The translations under genes were made by a program, and so were the position numbers. Positions 32,281 to 41,381 of a stretch of 64,000 nucleotides of DNA are shown here, piece after piece. Every line of letters begins with the position of its first letter. The first letter of the stretch is position 1. Source of the stretch: Brevundimonas sp. (GTDB taxonomy: Bacteria > Pseudomonadota > Alphaproteobacteria > Caulobacterales > Caulobacteraceae). The DNA is taken from contig NZ_JACESB010000012.1 of assembly GCF_013912005.1 (NCBI RefSeq), positions 1 through 64,000 of the forward strand, written 5' to 3'. The notes under the pieces were generated by a model. It did not search any database. It was given only the letters and a program-made list of their open reading frames with translations, and was not told where the DNA came from.

Positions 32281-34293
32281 TCAGCGCGACAGTCTGACGC
32301 CGAGCCTCAGGGTCCGCGGGGGACCGTAGCCGGCGACGCCGGTTCCGCTCTCCGCCACCTCGACCTCCGCGTCGAACAGGTTGTCCGCGGCCAGCCAGAG
32401 ATCGACCCCCGGGCGGAGGGTCCAGTCGGCCCGCACGGCGGCGGTGACCGCGCCCTCCAGGACCCGGCTGTTCAGATCGTCCTCGTAGCGGTCGCTCTCC
32501 CACCGCAGGTCGGCGGCGAGGGCCAGCCGGTCGGTCGCGCGCCAGTCGAGGCCGGCCGTGGCGCTCCATCGCGGGGCTTGGGCGGGACGGAGCCCGGTCA
32601 GCTGCGGCGCGTCGGACCCGCCGTCGACCTCGGCCTCGGTGAAGGCGGCGGCGGCGCGAACGGACAGCGCGTCTGTCACCGCTAAGCGGCCATCGACCTC
32701 CACGCCGACCGCCTCGATGGTCCCTGCGTTCCGCCGTTGCCGCAGCACGCCGCCGGCGGGCACGAAGCCGGCGCGGGGGAAGGTTCCGGGCCCCTCGGCC
32801 AGGGTGACGTTGACGATGGCGTCCTCGATCCGGTTCCAGAAGACGCCGGCGGACAGCGACGCGCGCTCGCCGGCCCAGCTCCAGCCGGTCTCCACGCCGC
32901 GCAGCCGCTCGGGCTCAAGCCCGGCGTTGGCCTCGGTGATGTCGTTGCCCACCCGGAACGGCCGGTGCAGCTCGTTCAGCGTAGCCGGGCGGAAGCCGGA
33001 GTAGGCGGCGGCGCGGACGGCGTGGCCGGTCCCGAGATCCCGTCGCGCACCGAGGCGCGCGCTCACCACCTCCCCGGCGCGGTCAGGGTCCGCCTCGTCC
33101 AGGGTGGGCGCGCCGGTGGCCAGGTCGAACTCGCGCCGCACGCCGTCGCTGTTGCTCCAGCGGTCGGCCCGGAGGCCGCCGGCCACCAGCCACGGGCCGT
33201 GCGTCCAGGATCCGTCCGCGTAGAGGCCCGCCACCGCCGTCTCACCGCCGGCGACGCGGCCGCGCGTGAAGCCTGCGCCGAGATTGCGGAAGCGTTCGCG
33301 GGTCTCGCCCTCGGCCAGCCGCACGTCGGCGCCGAGCTCCCATTCGACCCGCGCGACCCCGCTGACGATCACCCGGCGCAGGGCGGCGCTGGCCCCCCAG
33401 CCGACGGCGGGCGTCTCGAACTGATGGTTGGCCGGCGTGGCCGACGAGCGGTCGTCGGCGAGGGCGACGAAGACGTTGGTGAGGTCGCTTCCGCGTCGCC
33501 AGAGCTGCAGGCGCCAGCCGGGGCGGTCCGCGCCGGGCGCGGCCGCGGCGGTGGCCGAGAGCACATCGCCGCGCGCCGTGGAGCGCGAGCCCTCCACGCC
33601 GGAGCCGCGGTCCTCGTCGAAGGCGCCCGCCCGCAGGGACACCACGGCCTCGCCGGCGGGAATGTCGGCGCGCAGCGAGGCGCTGCGCGTCTCCAGGTCC
33701 AGCGGCGTGTCGGCGGCGCCGGCCTGCGGGCCGCGCACGGGGACGTAGCCGTCGCTGGTCTCGTACAGGGCCGACCCGACCAGCCGGGCCCGTCCGAGCG
33801 TCGTCGCGCCGGCGGCGGAGAGGCGGGCGCCGCCGCGTTCGGCGAGCGAACCGTCCACCGCCCGGCCGGAGTCGCGCTCGCGCAGCTGGATCACCCCGGT
33901 CAGGGCCCCCGCGCCGTACGGGCCGGCGCCGGCGCCGCGGACGATGTCGAGGCCGGAGAGGCTCTCCGTCGGGACCTGGGACCAGATCACCCAGCCGCCG
34001 AAGGGATCGTTCAGCGGCACGCCGTCGAGGGTGACGAGCGTCCGGCCGGCGCCCGAGGGCGCGATGGCGCGCAGCGAGATGCCCTGGGTCGTGGGATTGG
34101 CGGCGAGGCTGGAGGTGCGGCGGAACAGCGACACGGCCGGGACCGCGGCCAGGGCCTCGTCCAGCCGTTGCTGGTCGCGCAGGTCGCGGTCATCCAGCCG
34201 GATGACCGAGAAGGCGGCCTCGGAGGCGGCGGGCGGGAGCCGGGCGCCGGTGACGACGATCTCGGGGAGTTCGGGGGGCGGGACCTGGAGCAT
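32281..34293 (-). CDS. TonB-dependent receptor lacking a signal peptide
   Basis: The 670-residue protein has a good TonB box (LPEIVVTG) and plug (LDEALAAVPAVSLFRR, AVSLF then LVTLDGVPLNDPFGGW, LDIVRGAGAGPYGAGAL), then a barrel ending in LRLGVRLSR. It resembles vitamin B12- or metal-type receptors. The first ATG leaves only about eight residues before the TonB box, and a TAG stop lies three codons upstream, so no signal peptide is possible in this frame. Only 39 bases separate it from the kinase gene in front, which leaves little room for a promoter. It may be 5'-truncated and non-functional, or the sequence may contain an error there. The barrel itself is intact. Confidence 0.8.
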   Translation of the reverse strand: MLQVPPPELPEIVVTGARLPPAASEAAFSVIRLDDRDLRDQQRLDEALAAVPAVSLFRRTSSLAANPTTQGISLRAIAPSGAGRTLVTLDGVPLNDPFGGWVIWSQVPTESLSGLDIVRGAGAGPYGAGALTGVIQLRERDSGRAVDGSLAERGGARLSAAGATTLGRARLVGSALYETSDGYVPVRGPQAGAADTPLDLETRSASLRADIPAGEAVVSLRAGAFDEDRGSGVEGSRSTARGDVLSATAAAAPGADRPGWRLQLWRRGSDLTNVFVALADDRSSATPANHQFETPAVGWGASAALRRVIVSGVARVEWELGADVRLAEGETRERFRNLGAGFTRGRVAGGETAVAGLYADGSWTHGPWLVAGGLRADRWSNSDGVRREFDLATGAPTLDEADPDRAGEVVSARLGARRDLGTGHAVRAAAYSGFRPATLNELHRPFRVGNDITEANAGLEPERLRGVETGWSWAGERASLSAGVFWNRIEDAIVNVTLAEGPGTFPRAGFVPAGGVLRQRRNAGTIEAVGVEVDGRLAVTDALSVRAAAAFTEAEVDGGSDAPQLTGLRPAQAPRWSATAGLDWRATDRLALAADLRWESDRYEDDLNSRVLEGAVTAAVRADWTLRPGVDLWLAADNLFDAEVEVAESGTGVAGYGPPRTLRLGVRLSR

Positions 34294-34307
34294 GAGGCGC
34301 TACAATG

Positions 34308-34326
34308 ACCCGGGACCGCTCCGGGT
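34308..34326. terminator. Short hairpin between kinase and receptor genes
   Basis: ACCCGG at 34308-34313 pairs with CCGGGT at 34321-34326 around seven bases. No T-run follows on the minus strand, so it is at best a weak terminator for the kinase gene. Confidence 0.35.
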
Positions 34327-34332
34327 TGCCAG

Positions 34333-35946
34333 TCAGGCGGCTTCCGCGGCGGCGGCCGCAGGATCCGCCGCCGAGAGCACGCGGCGGATGGCGTCCAGCA
34401 GGGCGTCGGGCTGGATCGGCTTCTGGGCCACGCCGTCCATGCCCGCCGCGCGGTACTCGACCTCGTCGCGCGGGTCGGCGTTGGCGGTCAGGGCGAGGAT
34501 CGGCACGGCGGCGGCCGGGCCCGGCAGGGCGCGGATCGCCCGGGTCGCCTCGACGCCGTCCATCACCGGCATCTTGACGTCCATCAGCACCAGGTCGAAG
34601 CGCCCCTCGCGCATTCGCTCAAGGGCGTCGCGGCCGTCCACCGCCGTCTCGTGCGAGCAGCCGAACAGCTCCAGCACCTTGCCCGCCACGAAGCGGTTGG
34701 TGGCGTTGTCGTCGACCACCAGCACGTGCAGGGTCTCGTGCGGCGTCGGGGCGGCGCGCGCCGGCTCGGCCGCCAGCAGGTCGGGCCCCGCCCGGTTCAG
34801 TTTCAGATCGAAGGCGAAGCGGGCCCCGCCCAGGGCGCTGCGGTCGACCGCGATGGCGCCGCCCATCCGCTGGACGATCTGCCGGCAGATGGCGAGGCCG
34901 AGACCCGCCCCGGCCCCGTCACGGCCGGCGTGCCCGGTGTTGAACGGCTCGAAGATGCGATCCGCGGTCGCCGCGTCGACGCCGGGGCCGGAGTCCTCCA
35001 CCGTCCCCGAGAGGGCGATCTGCTCCCCGTCCGGGCGGGCGGTCAGCCGGACGGCGATGGTTCCCGCGGGCGTGAACTTGATGGCGTTGCCGATCAGGTT
35101 GTTGAGCAACTGCTTGAGGCGGGTCTCGTCGGCGATGACCCCGGCCACGCCGGGCGCGTCGCAGGAGACGGCCAGGGTCAGGTTCTTCTCCAAGGCCCGC
35201 GGCCGCCACAGGGCCAGCAGGTCGTCGGCCAGCGCCTGCAGCCGGAGCGGCGCCTCCTCGAAGCTCATCAGCCCCGCCTCGGCGCGGCTCATGTCCAGCG
35301 CGTCGGTCAGCAGCCGCAGGAGGCTCTGGCCGGAGTCGAGGATGGTGCGGACATAGGGGCGGAGGGACTCCTGCTCGAGCTCGCGCTCCATCAGCGCCGC
35401 CACGCCGAGCACCCCGTTCAGCGGCGTGCGGATCTCGTGGCTCATCACCGCGAGGAACTCGGACTTGGCGCGGCTGGAGGCGCGGGCCTCCTGCTCGGCG
35501 AGCGCGAGGTCGCGGGCCAGCGCCGCCATGTCCTCGGCGCGGCGGCGGTGAACGGCGGTCCCGGCGCGCAGCAGGTGGATGCCGGCGCCGACGCCGGCGT
35601 AGCGGCCGCCCGAGACGACGACGAAGCCGTTCAGCAGGGCGCCGAGGCCGGCGGCGTCGACGCTCTCGAACAGGGTGGCCGCGTCGGCGTCGGCGTCGAG
35701 CACGCGCGGATTCGCGTCCATGAAGCTGGAGGCCGGACGGCGAGCGTAGAGGGCGCGGCCGAACTCGGCCGCCATGCGCAGGGTGAAGGCGTTGCGTTCG
35801 ACGAGACCGAGCGGGCGGCCCGCCTCGTCGACCACGGCGATCGCCAGGGTGTCGGGTTCGTCGCGGAAACGCTCGACGATGTGGGCGCCGGGCGTATCCG
35901 GCGACACCGGCGCCGGCGTGCTGGCGAAATCCCCGACCCTGGCCAT
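34333..35946 (-). CDS. Hybrid sensor histidine kinase with N-terminal CBS-like domain
   Basis: The 537-residue soluble protein has an N-terminal CBS-like pair (about residues 20-130; LAIAVVDEAGRPLGLVERNAF). A short coiled segment leads to the HisKA domain with phospho-acceptor His170 in MSHEIRTPLNG. The ATPase domain has NNLIGNAIKF, EDSGPGVD and GAGLGLAI. The C-terminal receiver (from about residue 405, VLVVDDN) has phospho-acceptor Asp456 in LMDVKMPVMDG. It lacks membrane helices, so it senses an intracellular signal, perhaps a nucleotide bound by the CBS part. It probably passes phosphate to a histidine phosphotransferase encoded elsewhere. Its target is unknown. Confidence 0.88.
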   Translation of the reverse strand: MARVGDFASTPAPVSPDTPGAHIVERFRDEPDTLAIAVVDEAGRPLGLVERNAFTLRMAAEFGRALYARRPASSFMDANPRVLDADADAATLFESVDAAGLGALLNGFVVVSGGRYAGVGAGIHLLRAGTAVHRRRAEDMAALARDLALAEQEARASSRAKSEFLAVMSHEIRTPLNGVLGVAALMERELEQESLRPYVRTILDSGQSLLRLLTDALDMSRAEAGLMSFEEAPLRLQALADDLLALWRPRALEKNLTLAVSCDAPGVAGVIADETRLKQLLNNLIGNAIKFTPAGTIAVRLTARPDGEQIALSGTVEDSGPGVDAATADRIFEPFNTGHAGRDGAGAGLGLAICRQIVQRMGGAIAVDRSALGGARFAFDLKLNRAGPDLLAAEPARAAPTPHETLHVLVVDDNATNRFVAGKVLELFGCSHETAVDGRDALERMREGRFDLVLMDVKMPVMDGVEATRAIRALPGPAAAVPILALTANADPRDEVEYRAAGMDGVAQKPIQPDALLDAIRRVLSAADPAAAAAEAA

Positions 35947-36059
35947 GCGATCCTGCTCCCGGAAAGGCGCACAGGGCGTAGCGGGAGGGCGCTTAACGGC
36001 AGCTTTGCCGTTCGTGAAGCTTTCGCGATTTTCTGTTGTAGATCAGTCCGTGCCCGGAG

Positions 36060-37463
36060 TTACAGGCGGCCCAGAAGGTCGGCGGCGAAGGTCGACAGGG
36101 TGTCGTCGCGGGCGCCCATCACCACGATGCGGTCGCCGGGGCGGGCGAGCTCGACCAGGCGGTCGCCGCAGGTCTCGCGGGTCGGCAGGGCCTCGGCCTG
36201 GCGGCCGGCGGCGCGAACCCCTTCGGCGATGTCGCCGGAGCTGACCGAACGGTCGGTGGTGCCGCCGTAGTAGACCGGCTCGGGCATCAGCAGCACGTCG
36301 TCCGGCCGCAGCAGGCCGGCGAAGCCGTCGATGAACTCGCGCTTCATCAGCTTGAGCGGGCCGAAACCGTGCGGCTGGAACAGCACCAGCAGACGGCCGT
36401 CGAAGGCGTGCAGGGTCTTGAGGGTGGCGGCGATCTTGTCCGGGTTGTGGGCGAAGTCGTCGATGACGGTGACGCCGTTGCGGGTCCCGACCGTCTCCAT
36501 GCGGCGGCGGACGCCGGCGAAGGTCTCCAGCGCGCTGACGGCCTGGTCGAGCGGCACATCCAGCGCGCGCACGGCGGCGAGGGCGGCGAGGGCGTTGGCG
36601 ACGTTGTGGGCGCCGGGGACGGCGAGCGTCAGGGCGCGGCGGGCGCCCGAGCGCCGCTCGGCCAGCTCGAACCGGATTCCGGTCGCCAGGGGCTCGAGGT
36701 CGTGGGCGGCGAAGTCGGCCGAGTCGTCGCCGAGCGCGAAGGTCAGCACGCTGTCGCCGCGGCCGGCCTCGACCATCTGCTGGGCCAGGGCGGCGGTCTC
36801 GGGATTGTCGAGGTTGAGCACGGCGGCGCGGGCGCGGCCGGTGAAGCCGCCGAACAGGTCGCGCAGCTCCTCCATCGACTTGTGGTCCAGCGAGATGTTG
36901 GAGACCACCGCCACGGTCGGGTCGTAGCGGGCGATGGAGCCGTCCGACTCGTCGACCTCGGAGACGAACAGGTCGGACCCGCCGACGAGGGCGCTGGCGA
37001 ACGGGTGATCGGCGTCGGCGAAATTCTTCATCACCGCCCCGTTCATCACGGTGGGCGCGCGGCCGGCGCTGTGCAGCATCCAGGCGATCATGCCGGTGAT
37101 GGTCGACTTGCCCGAGGTGCCGGCGACGCCGACCGAGGTCGCGGCCGCGTTGAACAGCTGGCTGAGCAATTCGGGGCGGGTGACGATGCGCGCCCCGACC
37201 GCCCGGGCTGCGCCGATGTCGGGCACCGTGTCCTCGACCGCGCCGGTGGCGACGACGATCTGGTCGGCACGGGTGACGCCCGACCCGTCCTGCGGGTGCA
37301 GGGCCACGCCGTGCGCCTCCAGCCAGGCGAACTTCTCCGGCGTGCGGCCCTGGTCGCGCGAGCGGTCGGAGCCGGCGATGCGGTTCCCCTGCGCCTGCAC
37401 GATCATCGCCAGCGGCAGCATGCCCGAGCCGCCGACGCCGCAGAAGAAGTAGTCGTTCGCCAT
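36060..37463 (-). CDS. mpl: Mur ligase family protein, probably Mpl (murein peptide ligase)
   Basis: The 467-residue enzyme has the nucleotide fold [14 protein letters not shown] at the N-terminus, the ATP loop GTSGKST at residues 115-121, the central [13 protein letters not shown] and the C-terminal domain with [14 protein letters not shown] and [13 protein letters not shown]. This fits the MurC/Mpl branch. MurC is normally encoded inside the division and cell-wall cluster, whereas this gene is divergent from an LD-carboxypeptidase gene. Mpl joins recovered tripeptide L-Ala-gamma-D-Glu-meso-DAP to UDP-MurNAc, and LD-carboxypeptidase makes that tripeptide, so Mpl is the better call. The assignment over MurC rests on context. 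Confidence 0.75.
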   Translation of the reverse strand: MANDYFFCGVGGSGMLPLAMIVQAQGNRIAGSDRSRDQGRTPEKFAWLEAHGVALHPQDGSGVTRADQIVVATGAVEDTVPDIGAARAVGARIVTRPELLSQLFNAAATSVGVAGTSGKSTITGMIAWMLHSAGRAPTVMNGAVMKNFADADHPFASALVGGSDLFVSEVDESDGSIARYDPTVAVVSNISLDHKSMEELRDLFGGFTGRARAAVLNLDNPETAALAQQMVEAGRGDSVLTFALGDDSADFAAHDLEPLATGIRFELAERRSGARRALTLAVPGAHNVANALAALAAVRALDVPLDQAVSALETFAGVRRRMETVGTRNGVTVIDDFAHNPDKIAATLKTLHAFDGRLLVLFQPHGFGPLKLMKREFIDGFAGLLRPDDVLLMPEPVYYGGTTDRSVSSGDIAEGVRAAGRQAEALPTRETCGDRLVELARPGDRIVVMGARDDTLSTFAADLLGRL

Positions 37464-37561
37464 GAGCCGCTGAGTAGAGGCCGGAAGGCGCGAGGGGAAG
37501 GGATTGGTTCGGGAGGGGGAGGCGCTCTAAGAAGGGACGCACAGTTCCCCGGGGGCGCGTC

Positions 37562-38383
37562 TTGAAGATCGGCATCGTCAACGCCAGTTCGCGCTTCAGC
37601 CGGGAGCGCGGCGAAGCCGTCGAGGCGTGGTTCGCCGCCAACGTGCCGGACGGCTCGGTGAAGGTCGTCTTTCACCCGGCCAGCTTCAGCAAGCACGGCC
37701 ACTTCGGCGGGGACGACGCCACCCGGGCCCGCGCCTTCGTCGAGTTCGCCAACGACCCGCGGCTGGACGCGATCTGGTTCGCCCGCGGCGGCTACGGCTC
37801 CTGCCGCATCGCCGAGGCGGTGCTGCCGCAGCTGACCGCGGCGGCGCGCAAGAAGCGCTATCTCGGCTATTCCGACGCCGGCAGCCTGCTGGCGGGGCTG
37901 TACCGGGCCGGCTTTCCGCACGTCGCGCACGGGCCGATGGCGTCGGACGCGGTGCGCCACGACGAGACGGCGTGGCGGGCGCTGAACTGGCTGACCTCCG
38001 GCGACCGCGGCGCGTGGGAGCCGTCGCTGCACCTCGACCCGCGGCCGGCCGTGGCCTTCAACCTGACCATCCTCGACCAGCTGATGGGCACCTATCTGGA
38101 GCCCGACCTCGCCGGGCATGTGGTGATGCTCGAGGAGGTGTCGGAGGCGCTCTACCGGGTCGACCGGATGATGTTCCACCTGACCGCCCAGCCCGGCATG
38201 AAGCGGGTCGCGGGCATCCGCCTGGGGCGGGTGTCGGACATCACGCCGAACGACCCCGACTTCGGCCTGACCCCGGAGCAGATCGTTCGCTACTGGTGCC
38301 AGCGCGCGGGCATTCCCTTCCTCGGCGCGGCCGACATCGGTCATGACGCCGCCAACAAGGTGGTGCCGTTCGGGCCGCGCTGA
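37562..38383 (+). CDS. ldcA: Muramoyltetrapeptide LD-carboxypeptidase (S66 family)
   Basis: The 273-residue enzyme has the S66 serine-peptidase triad: Ser104 in LGYSDAGS, Glu192 in MLEEVSEALYR and His261 in IGHDAANKVVPFG. It has no signal peptide, as expected for the cytoplasmic recycling enzyme that removes the terminal D-alanine from recovered murein tetrapeptides. The start is a TTG at 37562, directly before the first conserved strand MKIGIVNAS. The divergent neighbour 98 bases away is the Mpl-like ligase that would use its product. An alternative is the related microcin-immunity branch (MccF), which is less likely here. Confidence 0.9.
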   Translation: MKIGIVNASSRFSRERGEAVEAWFAANVPDGSVKVVFHPASFSKHGHFGGDDATRARAFVEFANDPRLDAIWFARGGYGSCRIAEAVLPQLTAAARKKRYLGYSDAGSLLAGLYRAGFPHVAHGPMASDAVRHDETAWRALNWLTSGDRGAWEPSLHLDPRPAVAFNLTILDQLMGTYLEPDLAGHVVMLEEVSEALYRVDRMMFHLTAQPGMKRVAGIRLGRVSDITPNDPDFGLTPEQIVRYWCQRAGIPFLGAADIGHDAANKVVPFGPR

Positions 38384-38438
38384 TCCGCCCCGCGCGGGCG
38401 ACTGGCGCCGACCGCGCCTCGCCGCCATCTTGGGCCGG

Positions 38439-39389
38439 ATGAACCGCCGCAGCCTCCTGATCCGCGCCGCAAGCCTGGCCGCCGTCGCCGGCGGGGCCTG
38501 GTGGGTGCGCGAACACATGCTCTGGCCGGCGCCGGAGCTGGCTTTCGGCCCGGACGGGGCGACGGCGTGGATGCGCTACGGCCGGCGCTCGGCCGCGCCG
38601 ACGGTCGAGGTCGGGATCGCCGGGCGTCGCGAGCTGGCCCTGATCGACAGCGGGGCCCAGTACTCGGTGATCGACCGGAGCCTGTTCGACGCCCTGCCGC
38701 CGGCCCGGCGCTCGCTGTTCGACATGCCGCTGGTCGCCTATGGCGTCGGCGGCGGGGCCCAGATGGGCCGCGGCACGACGCTGGAGCTGGGCCTCCCGGG
38801 ACTGGCCGTGCGGGGGCTGCGGGCCGCCATCCTCGATCTCGGGCCGCTCGCCTCCGAGGACGGGCTGCGCACGCGGCTGATCATCGGCCAGGACGTGCTG
38901 GGCGAGGCGGTGCTGGCGCTCGACCCGCCGCGGCGACACGTGCGCCTGATCGACCGCGCCGCCTTCGTCGCGCCGCCGGACCTGGCCCCCACGCCGGTGC
39001 GGCGGGTCGGCACGGCCATGCACGCCGAGGTTTCGGTCGAGGGAACGGTGCTGGAGGCGGTGGTCGACACCGGCGCCTCGGCCCTGCTGGGCCTGAGCCG
39101 CGAGGCCGCCACGGGGGCGGGGCTGCTGGATGGACGACGCACGCGCTCGGGCGTCAGCCTGGTGCTGGGCGGCGCCCTGCAGTCGCTGGCGGTCGAGGCC
39201 CGCACCGTGACCTTCGCCGACCACCTGTACCGCGAGGTGGAGGTGGGGGTGTTCGAACAGCCGCCCCTGCCGAACTTCCCCGGCGGTCTGGTCGGCATGG
39301 GGGCCTTCGCCGAGCGGCGGGCGGCGCTGGATCTCGGCCGGGGCTCGCTCCTGGTGTCGCGTCCGCTGGACCTGACCGTCGGCCGCTGA
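38439..39389 (+). CDS. Double retropepsin-like aspartyl protease
   Basis: The 316-residue protein has an N-terminus NRRSLLIRAASLAAVAGG that looks like a twin-arginine or signal-anchor segment. It then contains two retropepsin-type modules in one chain, with catalytic-type motifs LIDSGAQYS (Asp70) and VVDTGASALL (Asp210). Two DxG motifs in one polypeptide could form a built-in pseudo-dimer, as in pepsin. It is probably exported. It ends exactly next to the stop of the convergent metallopeptidase gene. Substrate unknown; similar proteins in Caulobacterales are annotated simply as aspartyl protease family. Confidence 0.8.
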   Translation: MNRRSLLIRAASLAAVAGGAWWVREHMLWPAPELAFGPDGATAWMRYGRRSAAPTVEVGIAGRRELALIDSGAQYSVIDRSLFDALPPARRSLFDMPLVAYGVGGGAQMGRGTTLELGLPGLAVRGLRAAILDLGPLASEDGLRTRLIIGQDVLGEAVLALDPPRRHVRLIDRAAFVAPPDLAPTPVRRVGTAMHAEVSVEGTVLEAVVDTGASALLGLSREAATGAGLLDGRRTRSGVSLVLGGALQSLAVEARTVTFADHLYREVEVGVFEQPPLPNFPGGLVGMGAFAERRAALDLGRGSLLVSRPLDLTVGR

Positions 39390-40244
39390 TCAGAGGGCGG
39401 CGAAGGTGTCGCAGGCGGCGGGATCGCCGGTCTCGTAGCCGCGCCGCAGCCACTGCTGGCGCTGGGCCGAGGAGCCGTGGGTGAAGCCCTCCGGGACCAC
39501 CCGGCCGCCCTGGCGGCGTTGCAGCGTGTCGTCGCCGATGGCCGAGGCGGTGCGCAGGCCTTCCTCGAGATCGCCGGCGGTCAGCGCGACCTGGCCGTTG
39601 GAGACGGCGGCGGCGTTGGCGGCCCAGACGCCGGCGTAGCAGTCCGCCTGCAGCTCCAGCGCCACCGACCAGCGGTTGGCCTCCGCCTCGCTCCCGGCCG
39701 CCTGCTGCGCCCGCTGCACCTGCTGCGAGGCGCCGGTCAGGGTCTGGACGTGGTGGCCGTACTCGTGGGCGATCACATAGGCGCGGGCGAAGTCGGCGCC
39801 TGAGGCCCCCAGCTGGGTCTCCATCTGCCGCCAGAAGGACAGGTCGAGGTACACGCGCTGGTCGGTCGGGCAGTAGAACGGCCCCATGGCCGCCTGACCG
39901 AAGCCGCAGCCGGTGGACGTGCCCTGCTCGTAGAGAACCACCGTCGGCGGCCGGTAGCCCTGCAGCTGACGCGCCCAGACGTCGTCGACATTGGCGCCGA
40001 TCACGTCGACGAACTGGCCGGCCTCGTCCTCGGGCGTGCCGCGCGCGCCCTGCTGCTCCGCCCCGACCCCGCCCAGCTGGCTGGTGATCTGCCGGGTGGT
40101 GGAGGGGTCGATGCCGAAGACGAAGTAGGCGATGGCGGCGACCACCAGGGCGCCCACGCCGCCGCCCGCCAGGCCGACGCCGCCCATGCCGCGCCGATCC
40201 TCGATGTTGCCGCCGCGCCGTCCGCCCTGCCACCGCATCCGCAT
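39390..40244 (-). CDS. ypfJ: Neutral zinc metallopeptidase, YpfJ family
   Basis: The 284-residue protein has an RGG-rich start, one membrane segment at about residues 26-46 and a periplasmic domain with the zinc motif HEYGHH (His160, Glu161, His164). The later ELQADCYAG supplies the third ligand. Family signatures FGIDP, CGFGQAAMGPFYCP and VYLDLSFW are present. It is predicted to be a membrane-anchored peptidase of the envelope; no substrate is established. It ends against the stop of the double retropepsin gene, convergently. Confidence 0.92.
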   Translation of the reverse strand: MRMRWQGGRRGGNIEDRRGMGGVGLAGGGVGALVVAAIAYFVFGIDPSTTRQITSQLGGVGAEQQGARGTPEDEAGQFVDVIGANVDDVWARQLQGYRPPTVVLYEQGTSTGCGFGQAAMGPFYCPTDQRVYLDLSFWRQMETQLGASGADFARAYVIAHEYGHHVQTLTGASQQVQRAQQAAGSEAEANRWSVALELQADCYAGVWAANAAAVSNGQVALTAGDLEEGLRTASAIGDDTLQRRQGGRVVPEGFTHGSSAQRQQWLRRGYETGDPAACDTFAAL

Positions 40245-40300
40245 CTCCCTCGGTCGAAGCTACGCCGGAACGCCGTCGGCAGAGAAGGGATGCGCGCGGA

Positions 40301-40666
40301 TCAGTCGGGAACGCGGTCCAGCCAGGCGTCGATCTCGCCGAAGTCCTCGGCCGCGGCGCGACGGCGGGCCGCGGCCGCCTCGCGGGCGGCGCGGGCCTCC
40401 TCCGGGCTGCGCAGGGCGGGCGGCGTGGCGGGAATGTAGGGCTCCGGCTGACGCCGCGCCTCGATCTGCATACGCGTGAAACGGCTTTCCAGCGCCTGCT
40501 GCCGGGCCTGCAGCTCGCGCTGGTCGGCGCGGCTGCGCAGCCGGTCGATCTCCATCCGGTGCTGGTCGGCCTGCCAGCGGTGGCGATCCCAGGCGTCGGC
40601 GGGCGGCGTCTGCGCGACGGCCGGCGCCGCGGCGGCGAGAAGGACGAGGGCGAGCAGGCGGGTCAT
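40301..40666 (-). CDS. Periplasmic helical protein, unknown
   Basis: The 121-residue product begins MTRLLALVLLAAAAPAVAQ, a signal peptide cleaved around residue 19. The mature part is a long charged helix rich in Arg, Gln, Glu and Ala (about residues 30-75, probably coiled coil), with a Pro-rich hinge and a second charged helix ending FGEIDAWLDRVPD. No family is recognised. A longer in-frame extension upstream is unlikely, because the signal peptide fixes the start at 40666. The gene is divergent from the DJ-1/PfpI gene 107 bases to the right. Confidence 0.7.
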   Translation of the reverse strand: MTRLLALVLLAAAAPAVAQTPPADAWDRHRWQADQHRMEIDRLRSRADQRELQARQQALESRFTRMQIEARRQPEPYIPATPPALRSPEEARAAREAAAARRRAAAEDFGEIDAWLDRVPD

Positions 40667-40772
40667 GCCTCCAAGATGGGCCTGCGGCGAATGTTCTCCA
40701 AGCGGAGCCGCAACCCCCTGCGCCGCCGCGCGGTTCTGGTCGCATCCCCGAATGCACAAAAAGGAGCCGCCC

Positions 40773-41366
40773 ATGAGCCGCCTCACCGGAAAGACCGTCG
40801 CCGTCCTCGCCACTGACGGAGTCGAGCAGATCGAACTGCTGGAGCCCGTGAAGGCCCTCAGGGAGGCCGGCGCGAAGGTCGAGGTGGTGTCGCCGAACTC
40901 GGGCGAGATCCAGGGCTTCGAGCACCTGACCCCGTCGCAGAAGATCCCGGTCGACCGGGCGCTCGACGGCGCCGACGCCTCCGCCTACGACGCCCTGCTG
41001 CTGCCCGGCGGCGTCGCCAATCCGGACCAGCTGCGCGGCAGCGAAAAGGCGGTGGCCTTCGTCCGCGCCTTCTTCGACGCGGGCAAGCCGGTGGCGGCGA
41101 TCTGCCATGCGCCGTGGCTGCTGGTGGAGGCGGGCGTCGCCGAAGGCCGCACCCTGACCGGCTACGAGACCATCCGCACCGACCTGCGCAACGCCGGCGC
41201 CAACGTCGTCAACGAGGCGGTGGTGGTGGACGACGGCCTGGTGACCAGCCGCTGCCCGGACGACATCCCGGCCTTCAACGAGAAGATGATCGAGGAGTTC
41301 GCCGAAGGGCGGCACCGCGGACAGGCGCAGGCGGCGGCGGAGACTCCGCAGCCGACCGCCCACTGA
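40773..41366 (+). CDS. DJ-1/PfpI family protein (YhbO-like)
   Basis: The 197-residue protein has the nucleophile elbow AAICHAPW with Cys111 and His112 and the N-terminal GVEQIELLEPVKALREAG containing the conserved glutamate. This is the PfpI/YhbO branch of the glutamine-amidotransferase-like fold, proposed to act in glyoxalase or deglycase-type repair and stress resistance. The start follows AAAGGAG. A short acidic gene begins 16 bases after its stop and may be cotranscribed; similar pairs of PfpI and small hydrophilic proteins appear in stress regulons. The exact reaction remains debated. Confidence 0.9.
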   Translation: MSRLTGKTVAVLATDGVEQIELLEPVKALREAGAKVEVVSPNSGEIQGFEHLTPSQKIPVDRALDGADASAYDALLLPGGVANPDQLRGSEKAVAFVRAFFDAGKPVAAICHAPWLLVEAGVAEGRTLTGYETIRTDLRNAGANVVNEAVVVDDGLVTSRCPDDIPAFNEKMIEEFAEGRHRGQAQAAAETPQPTAH

Positions 41367-41381
41367 AACGAGGAGGACACG

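Noticed and set aside
34333-35946. Kinase as the regulator of the TonB receptor downstream
   Set aside because: Adjacency alone is weak, and the Fur-like box points to iron control of the following genes.
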